Shown here in pieces: positions 1 through 9,353 of a stretch of DNA of 64,000 nt. The stretch spans positions 1 to 64,000 of the forward strand of contig DDTF01000037.1 in assembly GCA_002345965.1 (NCBI GenBank), read 5' to 3'. Source of the DNA: Flammeovirgaceae bacterium UBA2371. Lineage in GTDB: Bacteria; Bacteroidota; Bacteroidia; Cytophagales; Cyclobacteriaceae. Position 1 is the stretch's first letter. Each line of letters starts with the position of its first letter. The notes below the pieces were generated by a model. That model did not search any database, had not been told where the DNA came from, and worked only from the letters and a program-made list of their open reading frames with translations. The position numbers and the translations under genes are program-made.

Positions 1-1363
1 TTTCTTCAGCAAACCTGAAAAGGCTTTTGGCCTGGACTATTCCGTTGCTCCTGCCGATTATTCGGTTCAGAATTTGCAAGTGCTGTCTGCCCCAGACACC
101 ATCATTCACCACAAACAGATTACACTCAATGCACTCAACAACTGGCGAAAGAAGTTTCCTGAAGATAAGAAACCGAAGATCGTTTTTATTTCTGTGAGTG
201 GAGGTGGCAAACGTGCTGCACTTTGGGCCATGACAGCTCTGCAAACAGTAGACAGCCTCACACAAGGTGCCGCCATGGAAAACACCGCACTTATTACAGG
301 AGCTTCGGGTGGTTTAATTGGTGCAAGCTTTTATCGTGAGCTCAAACTAAGAAAGAAAATGGGTGAACCTATTGATCCCTATTCAATAGATCACCGCATC
401 AGCGTTTCTACAGATAATCTTAATCCCCTTATTTTTAGCTTTTTAGCCAATGGCGTTTTCCTCGGGCTTACCAAGTTTGAATACGCAGGTCAGAATTATG
501 TGAAGGATCGGGCATTTACTTTTGAAAAAGAATTGGATGAGATTACCGACCACATGATGGACAAACCGATCAGCGCTTATCGAAACCCTGAGCTGAATGC
601 CATTATTCCTATGATGATCCTTACTCCTATTATTACCAATGATGGAAGGAAACTTTACATCTCGCCACTACCCGTAAGCTACCTGAATTCTGAAGTGCTC
701 AGTGTTCCAGGATATACTGACAACAAGATTGGAGGTGTGGATTTTGGCAGGCTTTTCAAAAAACACATGAGTGACAGCCTTCGCTTTTTATCTGCCTTGC
801 GGATGAGCGCTACCTTTCCATACATTACACCCAATACTACGTTGCCTACAGAGCCCTCCATAGAAATCATGGATGCAGGTGTGTCTGATAATTTTGGTTT
901 GTCCACTACAGCCAGATTTATGTATTCATTCAGAGACTGGATCAACGAGAATACATCAGGGGTCATTTTGCTTTCCATCAGAGACTCTCCCAAACTGGGT
1001 CCGATTCCACCTCAGCAAGGACAAACTATAATTGATAATATCACACAGCCGATCAGCAATGTGTACAACAACCTTGAGAATTTTCAAGACATCAATAATG
1101 ATGCATTGATCGGTCAGGCAACCACCTGGCTCAATACTCCTCTAGAGCGCATTGAATTACAATATCAGTCAGATGAAAATTACGTTCCCATCTTACAAAA
1201 GATGGACAGCATCAGGCAAAACAATGCAAGGGCCTCTCTCAGCTGGCGCCTTACCATGCGTGAGAAGCAAAGTGTAATGAACAATATTCATTCGGTCAGA
1301 AACAGAGCTGAACTGGATAAATTGAAGCGCTTACTTGAAGAACCAGTTGGCAATAAGCAATAA
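1..1363 (+). CDS. Patatin-like phospholipase (5' end outside window)
   Basis: The reading frame is open from base 2, so the gene starts upstream of the window. A TTG at base 74 could be misread as the start. The visible protein has the patatin layout: a glycine-rich oxyanion-hole segment SGGGKRAAL, a nucleophile elbow GASGG with Ser at visible residue 102, and a catalytic Asp in MDAG at visible residue 291. Patatins are Ser-Asp dyad lipid acyl hydrolases; the substrate and location here are unknown because the N-terminus is missing. It converges on the D-aminoacylase gene with a hairpin and T-run between them. Confidence 0.8.
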   Translation, partial: FFSKPEKAFGLDYSVAPADYSVQNLQVLSAPDTIIHHKQITLNALNNWRKKFPEDKKPKIVFISVSGGGKRAALWAMTALQTVDSLTQGAAMENTALITGASGGLIGASFYRELKLRKKMGEPIDPYSIDHRISVSTDNLNPLIFSFLANGVFLGLTKFEYAGQNYVKDRAFTFEKELDEITDHMMDKPISAYRNPELNAIIPMMILTPIITNDGRKLYISPLPVSYLNSEVLSVPGYTDNKIGGVDFGRLFKKHMSDSLRFLSALRMSATFPYITPNTTLPTEPSIEIMDAGVSDNFGLSTTARFMYSFRDWINENTSGVILLSIRDSPKLGPIPPQQGQTIIDNITQPISNVYNNLENFQDINNDALIGQATTWLNTPLERIELQYQSDENYVPILQKMDSIRQNNARASLSWRLTMREKQSVMNNIHSVRNRAELDKLKRLLEEPVGNKQ

Positions 1364-1392
1364 GCCATTGACGCCAACTGTCAATTTTTTTT
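1344..1392 (+). terminator. Terminator after the patatin-like gene
   Basis: Two mutually exclusive stems can form: CAGTTGGC (1344-1351) with GCCAACTG (1373-1380), or ATTGAC (1367-1372) with GTCAAT (1380-1385). The second is followed directly by a run of eight T, as in an intrinsic terminator. The T-run touches the stop codon of the convergent gene. Confidence 0.5.
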
Positions 1393-2962
1393 AACGTGCC
1401 CCCGGCCCCATCAACACGGTCCCACTTCTTGCACCAGTGTGCTTCCCTTCATCAATTACCAATTCGCCATTTACGATCACATATTTAAATCCTTTGGAAT
1501 AAGCGTGTGGATTTTCAAATGTGGCAGCATCTGCCACTTCAGACTCATCAAACACAACAATATCGGCAACAAAACCTTCACGCAAGAGGCCACGATCTTT
1601 GAATTTAAATTTTTGTGCAGGCAACGATGTCATTCTCCGTATCGCTTCTTCCAGGCCTATTACTTTTCTTTCCCGAACATATTTTCCAAGCACCCTCGCA
1701 TTGGTACCATATGCCCTTGGATGCGGCATGTTCTTTCCAAACTCAGCAATGCCTGCATCTGAAGCCGTCATGGTAAATGGATACTTCATGATGCGCTCAA
1801 TGTCATCTTCATTCATGCTGAAATACACCATCTGCACACGACCGCTCTTGATCAATTCCAGAATGGTTTCTGCTTCCTCTTCAGCTTTGGCCTTTCTCCC
1901 TCTTAATTTATTCACCTCAGAGATACTCTTTCCATTATAGGAATCATCTGGTCCATAACGGGCAATCACTGCATAGCTGTAATCCTTCAATTGTTTTCTT
2001 TTCAGGCTTTCCAACATTTCCTTTTTGATCTGAGTACGTAAGGTGGGATTGTCTAACCGAATGTATAAGGAGTCTCTTCCCCCGCTGAAGGCCCACTCCG
2101 GCACGGTGGTGTCGAGTGTGGTACTGCTGGCGATGTATGGATATTGATCCATCGTTACATCAATGCCTTCCTTTCGCGCTGCATCTACCTGCGCAACTGT
2201 GCTCACCGATCTTCCCCAGTTGGTTTTGTAGGTAACCTTAAAATGTGAAATCTGTACAGGCATGCCAGCTTGCCGCCCAATGTTCACGGCTTCTTCAATA
2301 GCATCTGTCACGTGGTCGCCTTCATTGCGAATGTGCGAGGCATACACACCATTGTATTTAGAGGCCGCTTTACCCAATCCTATTACCTCTGGTGTCTTCG
2401 AATAGGTGCCTGGCACGTAGATCAATCCTGTGGATAATCCCACTGCTCCATCTCGCATGGCCTGCTCTACTAAAAGTTCCATCTTTTGTTGTTCATCGGG
2501 TTTAGGATCGCGTTGCGCGTCCCCCATTATTTCGCGCCTCACGGAATTGTGTCCAATCAGCGAAGCCACATTCAAAGACATGCCAATGCTATCCAGCCTG
2601 TTGAAATAGGATTTGATATCTATATTAGAACCACCGCAATTTCCAGTAACCACGGAAGTAACACCATCATAAATAAAATTATCAGCAGTAGGTACATCCC
2701 ACTCATCGCCTTCAATGTGCGCGTGCACATCAATGAAACCAGGCGCTACCACAAGTCCTTTGGCATCCAGCACGCGGTTGGCACGGGCATCTTCCAATTT
2801 ACCTATGGCATAGATCTTCCCATTCCAGATGCCTATATTTCCATAGTACCAGGAGTTGCCAGTACCATCAATGATTTTTCCATTTTTGATGAGTAGATCA
2901 AAATTTTGAGTAAACCCCTGAAGGGTACCCAAAAGGACAAAAAGCAAAATAATTCTTTTCAT
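1391..2962 (-). CDS. Secreted N-acyl-D-amino-acid deacylase (D-aminoacylase family)
   Basis: An amidohydrolase-fold enzyme expected to remove acyl groups from N-acyl-D-amino acids. The ATG at 2962 is chosen because it gives a Sec signal peptide (MKRIILLFVLLGTLQGFTQ); the frame runs further upstream only through low-quality sequence. The family pattern is clear: GKIIDGTG near the N-terminus, the metal-binding HAH at residues 80-82, a Cys in VVTGNCG at about 109, then GHNSVR, ASHIRNEGD, QISHFK and a C-terminal SDAG...HPRAYGT block. About 523 residues, normal for the family. Substrate specificity cannot be read from sequence. Confidence 0.88.
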   Translation of the reverse strand: MKRIILLFVLLGTLQGFTQNFDLLIKNGKIIDGTGNSWYYGNIGIWNGKIYAIGKLEDARANRVLDAKGLVVAPGFIDVHAHIEGDEWDVPTADNFIYDGVTSVVTGNCGGSNIDIKSYFNRLDSIGMSLNVASLIGHNSVRREIMGDAQRDPKPDEQQKMELLVEQAMRDGAVGLSTGLIYVPGTYSKTPEVIGLGKAASKYNGVYASHIRNEGDHVTDAIEEAVNIGRQAGMPVQISHFKVTYKTNWGRSVSTVAQVDAARKEGIDVTMDQYPYIASSTTLDTTVPEWAFSGGRDSLYIRLDNPTLRTQIKKEMLESLKRKQLKDYSYAVIARYGPDDSYNGKSISEVNKLRGRKAKAEEEAETILELIKSGRVQMVYFSMNEDDIERIMKYPFTMTASDAGIAEFGKNMPHPRAYGTNARVLGKYVRERKVIGLEEAIRRMTSLPAQKFKFKDRGLLREGFVADIVVFDESEVADAATFENPHAYSKGFKYVIVNGELVIDEGKHTGARSGTVLMGPGAR

Positions 2963-3062
2963 GGGCTCAGATTTTATCCATCTAAGATTCAAAAATATTT
3001 TTATGTACCCAATACCTGAAGGATAAGCGGTATTCTTACTATACTTGAATTGTCTGCAAAGA

Positions 3063-3749
3063 ATGGTATACACAAAAAAAATACTGGCTTTTTTTAAAGC
3101 ACTCGATCTGTCTGTCAAGCTCCCAAAAGGAGTAGAAGTGATGAATCCTTATCAAAATGAAGTGGCCTTTCACTTGTGTGAACAATTTTATGGCAAGTAT
3201 TATAATGACACTTTTCAACGCACATTTATACTGGGCATTAATCCGGGTCGGTTTGGAGCGGGCCTTACAGGTATACCCTTTACCGATCCGTTAAAGCTGG
3301 AAGAAGAATGCAAAATCGAAAATAACCTGACTAAAAAGCGGGAACTATCAGCAGACTTTATCTATGAAATGATTGCAGCCTTTGGCGGAAAAGAAAAATT
3401 CTATCACAAATTTTATTTCGGATCAGTGAGTCCTCTTGGGTTTATCAGGGATGGAAAGAATCTGAATTACTATGATGACCCTAAACTTCAAAAAGCTGTT
3501 TTACCATTTGTTATAGAGACGCTGGAAAAGCAAATCAATTTTGGCTTGAACAGAGATGTGGCCTACTGTCTTGGAGAGGGGAAGAATTTTAAATTCCTCT
3601 CCAAACTCAATGAAGCGCACGGATTTTTTAATAAACTGATCCCGCTTGCTCATCCGCGATTTATCATGCAGTACAAACGAAAATCCATGCTGCACTATGT
3701 GGATGATTACCTTACCAAATTGAGTGATCCAGCGTCATTCATATCTTAG
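3063..3749 (+). CDS. SMUG2-type uracil-DNA glycosylase family protein (DUF4918)
   Basis: The protein carries the uracil-DNA glycosylase active-site loop in its SMUG form, LGINPGRFGAGLTGIPF, and a C-terminal HPRF segment that matches the second UDG motif. This suggests excision of uracil or related damaged bases from DNA; the activity is inferred from the family. About 228 residues. The ATG at 3063 is preferred over an upstream in-frame TTG at 3045. The last 15 bases overlap the 3' end of the convergent permease gene. Confidence 0.75.
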   Translation: MVYTKKILAFFKALDLSVKLPKGVEVMNPYQNEVAFHLCEQFYGKYYNDTFQRTFILGINPGRFGAGLTGIPFTDPLKLEEECKIENNLTKKRELSADFIYEMIAAFGGKEKFYHKFYFGSVSPLGFIRDGKNLNYYDDPKLQKAVLPFVIETLEKQINFGLNRDVAYCLGEGKNFKFLSKLNEAHGFFNKLIPLAHPRFIMQYKRKSMLHYVDDYLTKLSDPASFIS

Positions 3750-6200
3750 CGCATTTACCGGATTAGTTTGTGCAGCTCGCAGTGTTTGAAAGGTGACCGT
3801 CAGCAATGAAACAACCAACACCATGCCACCTGATAACAGAAACACCCACGGCTTAATTGTTGTTTGATAGGGGAATGAACTAATCCAACTGTTCATGCCG
3901 AAATAGATCAGAGGCACAGCAATAATTATAGCTAAAACCACCAATCTGAGATATTCAGCTGAAAGCAACAGAAAGATTTTCGATTCTGAAGACCCTAGTA
4001 CTTTTCGTATTCCAATCTCCTTGGTGCGTTGAGCTGCAGTGTAGGCCGATAACCCAAACAATCCCAGACAACCCACTATAACAGCAAAAGTCGCAAAGGT
4101 GGTGAACAAACGACCGAACTGTCTTTCATTCTCATATTGCCGGTTGAAGTAGTCATCCAGAAAGAAGAACTCAAAAGGATTACCAGGAAATGCCTTCACC
4201 CAAGCCTCTCTAATGTTTGCTAAAGATTGATTATAGTTGTTCGTATTCATGCGCAGTGAATAAAACTCTCCACCATACTTCGTAAAGTAGAATACAGTAG
4301 GATCGAGTGCATTCTTTAATGAAACTTGATGGTAATCATTTACAACACCTACAATAATTGGGTTCCATTGAAAAGCTACAATGGAAATGGTTTGTCCTAT
4401 CGCATCTTCTGGTTTTTCAAATCCCATCATCCGTGAAGCTGATTCGGTGATGACCACACTTGTGTCCTGGTCAGCAACAAAATCTTCAGAAAAAAGTCGA
4501 CCTGCCAACAGTTTCATTTTAAATACCTCCATAAACTCATAATCCATGCTATTGAACCTGACCGTAAGGGATTGGTCATCGGGGGCACCATAACGTTTGA
4601 TAACCGCTTTGTATTCCCTTTGTTTGCCGGGTATGGTTACTGATGCAGAAACTGCATTGATGGATGGGTCTTTTTTTACTTCATTTCTAAACACATCAAT
4701 AGCTGAATTAAAGGCATTTCTATCCAACGGTGTAATGCCCGGACGTTCAATAACCACAACCTGATCGATGTTTATCCCAATATCGCGCCCCATCATAAAG
4801 TTGAGCTGCTGGTACACAATAAATGTTCCTGCTATCAGCGCAACTGAAGCAGTAAATTGAATCACCACTAAAGTCTTGCGCAAAATAATTCCTTTAATGC
4901 TATTCTTGAGTTTGCCTTTAAGTATGACCACGGGCTTAAAGGAAGACAAGACCAAAGCGGGATAAAACCCCGACAGCAAAGTTCCTACCATCCACAGCCC
5001 ACCACACATCAATAAAAACCAAGGTTGAAATAAATAATCCAGCGTGAGCGCCAATCCCGAGATAGAATTAAAGTACGGCATCGCTATTGCCACTAATCCC
5101 AATGAAATTAGAATGGAGAATAAGTTGACCAGTGCGGCTTCGGCAAGGAATTGTAAAATCAACTGCCCCTGGAAGGCGCCCATCACCTTTCTGACCCCCA
5201 CTTCTCTGGCGCGCTCCATGGCTTTTGCAGTTGATAAATTGATGTAATTGATCCACGCGATGATCAACACAAATATTCCTATGAGACTTAGAAAACTTAC
5301 TATTCGTTGATCTCCGTTGGGTTCAGGTTCCTCAGCCAACCGTGAAGTCAGGTGGATTGCCGGCAAGGATTGCAAAGACAGTACATCTTTTTGGTTCCTT
5401 TCTGCCTGTCCTGGTTTAAACTTGTCAACAATACCCGGAAATTTTGATTCCAACACTTTAGGGTCGGTGCCTGGCATTACCTTAATAAAGGTATACATGT
5501 CCTTTCTTTGCCAACTCTGATCATACCTGGCGGGTGCCCACTCTCCCCTACCAAACAGCGTTTTATATGAAAACAAAATTTCATATTTCAAATGTGTATT
5601 GGGCGGAAGATCCTTAAAAACACCCGTTACCTTTACCAATTCATTGTTATGATCATCATCCTGCATTCGCAACGACTTTCCCATTGGATCTTCATCTCCA
5701 AAGTACATGGTCGCGTACTTTTGGGAGATTACACAAGTATTAGGATCACTTAAAGCCAATTCAGCATTTCCTTTCAGCATTTGAAAACCCATCATCGGCA
5801 GAAACGATGAGTCGGCATAGAGAAAATTTCGATGCTTGAATGCTACTGGTTCAGGTCGTGCATCCTCATAAGTAATAATTGTATTGTTTTTATACCCAAG
5901 ATTATACAGGCGTGCATATCCGGTTACCTCGGGTAACTCATCCATTAAGGCTGGACCTACCCCGGGATAATTTTCCGCACTGGAAGCCAGCAACTCATTA
6001 TTTAAAAATGTCTCTAACTTAACCCTATAAATATTTTCACTGTCTTCAATAAAATCTTCGTAGCTCGTTTCAAATTTTACATATTGCGCAATAAGTAAGA
6101 ATACAGCCATTCCAATGGCAAGACCGAGTATATTAAGTGCTGAAAAAAATTTGTTTTTCAATAGACTACGGTAGGCGCTGATCAGCAGGTTGCTTAGCAT
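3735..6200 (-). CDS. ABC transporter permease, FtsX/MacB type, duplicated architecture
   Basis: An inner-membrane protein of 821 residues with two copies of a MacB-type periplasmic domain plus FtsX transmembrane bundle. The duplication shows in the repeated signature after the first helices of each bundle: EREVGVRKVMG-like at mid-protein and RTKEIGIRKVLG near the C-terminus. An N-terminal anchor helix lies at residues 20-40. No ATPase or membrane-fusion gene is adjacent, so the partner must be encoded elsewhere. Such lone permeases are common in Bacteroidota and are linked to efflux or lipoprotein handling by homology only. Confidence 0.85.
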   Translation of the reverse strand: MLSNLLISAYRSLLKNKFFSALNILGLAIGMAVFLLIAQYVKFETSYEDFIEDSENIYRVKLETFLNNELLASSAENYPGVGPALMDELPEVTGYARLYNLGYKNNTIITYEDARPEPVAFKHRNFLYADSSFLPMMGFQMLKGNAELALSDPNTCVISQKYATMYFGDEDPMGKSLRMQDDDHNNELVKVTGVFKDLPPNTHLKYEILFSYKTLFGRGEWAPARYDQSWQRKDMYTFIKVMPGTDPKVLESKFPGIVDKFKPGQAERNQKDVLSLQSLPAIHLTSRLAEEPEPNGDQRIVSFLSLIGIFVLIIAWINYINLSTAKAMERAREVGVRKVMGAFQGQLILQFLAEAALVNLFSILISLGLVAIAMPYFNSISGLALTLDYLFQPWFLLMCGGLWMVGTLLSGFYPALVLSSFKPVVILKGKLKNSIKGIILRKTLVVIQFTASVALIAGTFIVYQQLNFMMGRDIGINIDQVVVIERPGITPLDRNAFNSAIDVFRNEVKKDPSINAVSASVTIPGKQREYKAVIKRYGAPDDQSLTVRFNSMDYEFMEVFKMKLLAGRLFSEDFVADQDTSVVITESASRMMGFEKPEDAIGQTISIVAFQWNPIIVGVVNDYHQVSLKNALDPTVFYFTKYGGEFYSLRMNTNNYNQSLANIREAWVKAFPGNPFEFFFLDDYFNRQYENERQFGRLFTTFATFAVIVGCLGLFGLSAYTAAQRTKEIGIRKVLGSSESKIFLLLSAEYLRLVVLAIIIAVPLIYFGMNSWISSFPYQTTIKPWVFLLSGGMVLVVSLLTVTFQTLRAAQTNPVNALRYE

Positions 6201-6319
6201 GCTTGAATAGGTTTAAATGAAAGACTTCACTACGAGCAAAAGGTTACAAATTATTTATACTTGACGCAATATGCTTGACAATAGTTGCCATAAAAGCAAT
6301 AAAATTCAATGATATCTTG

Positions 6320-8233
6320 ATGAAAATAATTGATGAGCTACAACATACACTTTCTCTCATTCGTCTTGAGCGGGCAGCTGACCTGGAGCAATATCGGCAA
6401 AAGGTTTTGCTTACTCCCCTTCACCGCAAGACAAAAGAAGGAATTTGCTGGTACCCCGTAAAACTAAGGAAGAACTACATTGGAACAGGGGAAAGACTGA
6501 TTATTGAAGTGGAGCGCACTACTGAGTTGGAACAAAAACATGTTTTCCAAAGTGGAAAAGTGGTGAGTCTTTTTAGCAATGCCAATCAAAAACCAGAAAA
6601 AGATCACATTGGAGGTGTAATCAACTACGTGCGCGACAACCAGATGATCATCACACTTAATGCAGACGATCTGCCTGATTGGATAGACGATGGTTTGCTT
6701 GGCGTAGATGTGATGTTTGATGAAATGAGCTACCGCGAAATGGAGCTGGCCATGAAAAAAGTCATCAAAGCAGAAGATTCACGTCTTGCTGAACTCCGCG
6801 ACATTCTTTTAGGACAAAAACCAACCTCCGTTCAGGAAGGGTCGCTTGATCACGTTCCATCACTCCTTAATAAAAGCCAGCAAGAAGCGCTGAAGCATAT
6901 TGCTATGTGCAAAGATGTAGGAATCATCCATGGCCCACCCGGCACGGGAAAAACTACCACGCTGGTAGAAGCCATTGCTGCTACTGTAAAAAAAGAAAGC
7001 CAGGTATTGGTGTGCACACCCAGTAATGCCTCTATTGATTTGCTGGTAGAAAAATTATCAAATCATGGACTAAGTGTAGTGCGAATTGGGCACCCTGCGC
7101 GAGTAACCGAACAAACACTAAGTAAAACCCTTGACGCACAAATTGCCAACCATCCCAATTATAAAGAACTTCGGATGATGCGAAAGAAGATGGAGCAGCT
7201 TCGCAACCAAGCCTCCAAATTCAAAAGGAATTTTGGTTATAAAGAAAAAGAAGAGAGAAGATTTCTTCGGCAGGAAGCCAATGCCATGAAGGCAGATGCG
7301 GATGTATTAGAGTTCTACATTATCAATGACATTTTGCAGAAAAGTGATGTCATCACCAGTACGCTTGTAGGCGCCTCCCACCCAACTCTAAGAGGGAAAA
7401 AATACAAAACAGTATTTATTGATGAAGCTGCACAGGCGCTGGAGCCAGCTACCTGGATTCCCATCTGCAGAGCAGAAAGAGTAGTTTTTGCAGGAGATCA
7501 CTTTCAACTTCCACCTACCATAAAATCAAGAGAAGCAGCTGTAAACGGGTTGGCCGAAACACTCTTTGAAAAATGTATCAAAAGACATCCCGAGAGTGCA
7601 AGCATGCTTCAGGTACAATACCGTATGCATGAAGACATCATGTTTTTTTCTTCAAAGTATTTTTACAATGGAGAACTCATAGCACACGATACAGTGAAAC
7701 ACCATCAACTACCAGATCAATTCCCAGTGACTTTTATTGACACCGCGGGTTGTGGTTATAATGAGATTCAGGACCCCGAAACATTGAGCCGGTACAATGA
7801 AGCAGAAGCTGGATTACTTATCAACCAAATTGAAAAGCTTGTAGAACAAATAGGTCTGGAGGAATGGCTTTCAAATGGATATACACTTGGCATCATCACT
7901 CCATATAGCGCACAGGTAGCGATACTGCTCAAGCTTGCAGAAGCATCCCATATACTTCATGATGTTGCCAGCCTCACTACCATCAATACTGTAGATGCTT
8001 TTCAGGGTCAAGAAAGGGATGTAATTGCCATCAGCTTTGTCCGATCCAATGACGCCAGTGAAATAGGTTTCTTAAGCGATATTCGAAGAACCAATGTGGC
8101 CATCACCAGAGCGAGAAAAAAAGTGATTATGATTGGTGATAGTGCCACCCTCGGCTCAAATCCATTTTACAATGAACTGATAGCTTATGTGCAGAACAAG
8201 AATTTCTACCATAGCGCCTTCGAATTTATTTAG
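6320..8233 (+). CDS. Superfamily 1 helicase, Upf1/IGHMBP2-like AAA ATPase
   Basis: A full set of SF1B helicase motifs is visible: Walker A GPPGTGKTTT (about residue 205), motif II VFIDEAAQALEP, motif III FAGDHFQLPPT, motif IV region QYRMHEDIM, motif V VDAFQGQERDVI and motif VI RRTNVAITRARKK. A coiled, Lys/Arg-rich insert sits between motifs Ia and II, as in Upf1-like proteins. The N-terminal 180 residues resemble the beta-barrel part of IGHMBP2 relatives. ATG at 6320 is preferred to the TTG at 6275. Likely a nucleic-acid helicase in repair or RNA metabolism; substrate unknown. It overlaps the convergent kinase gene by 8 bases. Confidence 0.85.
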   Translation: MKIIDELQHTLSLIRLERAADLEQYRQKVLLTPLHRKTKEGICWYPVKLRKNYIGTGERLIIEVERTTELEQKHVFQSGKVVSLFSNANQKPEKDHIGGVINYVRDNQMIITLNADDLPDWIDDGLLGVDVMFDEMSYREMELAMKKVIKAEDSRLAELRDILLGQKPTSVQEGSLDHVPSLLNKSQQEALKHIAMCKDVGIIHGPPGTGKTTTLVEAIAATVKKESQVLVCTPSNASIDLLVEKLSNHGLSVVRIGHPARVTEQTLSKTLDAQIANHPNYKELRMMRKKMEQLRNQASKFKRNFGYKEKEERRFLRQEANAMKADADVLEFYIINDILQKSDVITSTLVGASHPTLRGKKYKTVFIDEAAQALEPATWIPICRAERVVFAGDHFQLPPTIKSREAAVNGLAETLFEKCIKRHPESASMLQVQYRMHEDIMFFSSKYFYNGELIAHDTVKHHQLPDQFPVTFIDTAGCGYNEIQDPETLSRYNEAEAGLLINQIEKLVEQIGLEEWLSNGYTLGIITPYSAQVAILLKLAEASHILHDVASLTTINTVDAFQGQERDVIAISFVRSNDASEIGFLSDIRRTNVAITRARKKVIMIGDSATLGSNPFYNELIAYVQNKNFYHSAFEFI

Positions 8234-9191
8234 AACTCGGAATGCTTACTGTAAAAACTGAACCTTCTCCAACCTTAGATACCACTTCTATTTTCCCATC
8301 AAGCTTTGTTACAATCTCTTTTAAGATATATAATCCCAGGCCAGATCCGGGCGCTCCTTCTGTGCCCCTAAAAAACATATCAAAAATCTTATCTAAATAT
8401 TCCGGTTGAATTCCACTACCATTGTCTGTGACTACTATTATATAGTATTCATCAGCGATCATTCTTTTTATGCGGATCTCTGCCTGTTGGTTGCCTGTTA
8501 CCCGGTGAAACTTTATCGCATTAGAAATGAGATTGTTCAATATGATTTTTAAACGCAGCCTATCGGTATAGAGAGGCAATCCAGTACTGTCTTCAACTTC
8601 TATTTGTATTTTGTCGTAATTGGGAAGATACTGATAACTATGAATAATCTCTTTGACAAAAGGCTTAAACTCTAGCTCCTCATGCTTGATGGGCAATCGG
8701 GCGTTGCGGGAGTACTGAATCACTTCTTCAATAAATGACTCGAGCTTATCTACACTTTTCTCCATCATGTTGAGATACAACAATTGCTGGGCATCAGGTT
8801 TTTCAAGTTTGGCAACATTAATCAAGCCCAGAATAGATTTAAGCGGGGAGCTCAAATCATGAGAAGCACTGTACACAAAACGATCCAGTTCAGAGTTCCT
8901 TTGTTTTAATTCTTCGTTGGTCTTTTCTAGTTCTTTGGTCCGCTCTTTTACCAGCTTTTCAAGTTCCTTTTTCCGTGTGTCACGGATGTTCATCCCCAAA
9001 CCATAAGAACCCAGTGAAATAAAAAGTATAAAAAGTAAACCAAGTAGGAAAATATCCCAACGGATTTCAGCTTCAACAATAAAAGAAAAGAAAGACATTA
9101 CCTTCAGGTCAATAAAATAGGTAATGTTGAAATTTCGTATAATGTACGCCAATCCCTCCGCCTGCCCACTTATAAAACCCATCATCATCAC
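8226..9191 (-). CDS. Sensor histidine kinase with one membrane helix
   Basis: A 321-residue kinase with one clear transmembrane helix (about 46-66), a coiled coil (about 72-104) and the HisKA domain with the phospho-accepting His in SASHDLSSPL (His111). The ATPase domain follows with N-box NLISNAIKFH, G1 DNGSGI and G2 GSGLGLYI. There is no PAS, HAMP or periplasmic sensor domain, so the input signal is not evident. No response-regulator gene is adjacent; a lone receiver lies at 30948-31361. The start has four ATG codons in a row, so the exact first residue is uncertain. Confidence 0.88.
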   Translation of the reverse strand: MMMMGFISGQAEGLAYIIRNFNITYFIDLKVMSFFSFIVEAEIRWDIFLLGLLFILFISLGSYGLGMNIRDTRKKELEKLVKERTKELEKTNEELKQRNSELDRFVYSASHDLSSPLKSILGLINVAKLEKPDAQQLLYLNMMEKSVDKLESFIEEVIQYSRNARLPIKHEELEFKPFVKEIIHSYQYLPNYDKIQIEVEDSTGLPLYTDRLRLKIILNNLISNAIKFHRVTGNQQAEIRIKRMIADEYYIIVVTDNGSGIQPEYLDKIFDMFFRGTEGAPGSGLGLYILKEIVTKLDGKIEVVSKVGEGSVFTVSIPSSK

Positions 9192-9302
9192 AGTACAATT
9201 ATAATGAAAGTAAATAGCATAATTTTTAACTAATTTTTTTAGAACCTGCTTTTTGCCCCTATTACATCCTTCTTAAATGTAAAACCAGCAATAAAAATAA
9301 GA

Positions 9303-9333
9303 TTGGATTAAATCAATGTTCGGTGTAAGTTTC
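9303..9333 (+). promoter_or_regulatory. Bacteroidota-type promoter for the amidase gene
   Basis: TTG (9303-9305), 20-base spacer, TAAGTTTC (9326-9333; 7 of 8 to TAnnTTTG). It lies 20 bases before the amidase ATG. Confidence 0.5.
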
Positions 9334-9353
9334 CTTAATTAATTAAACACAAA

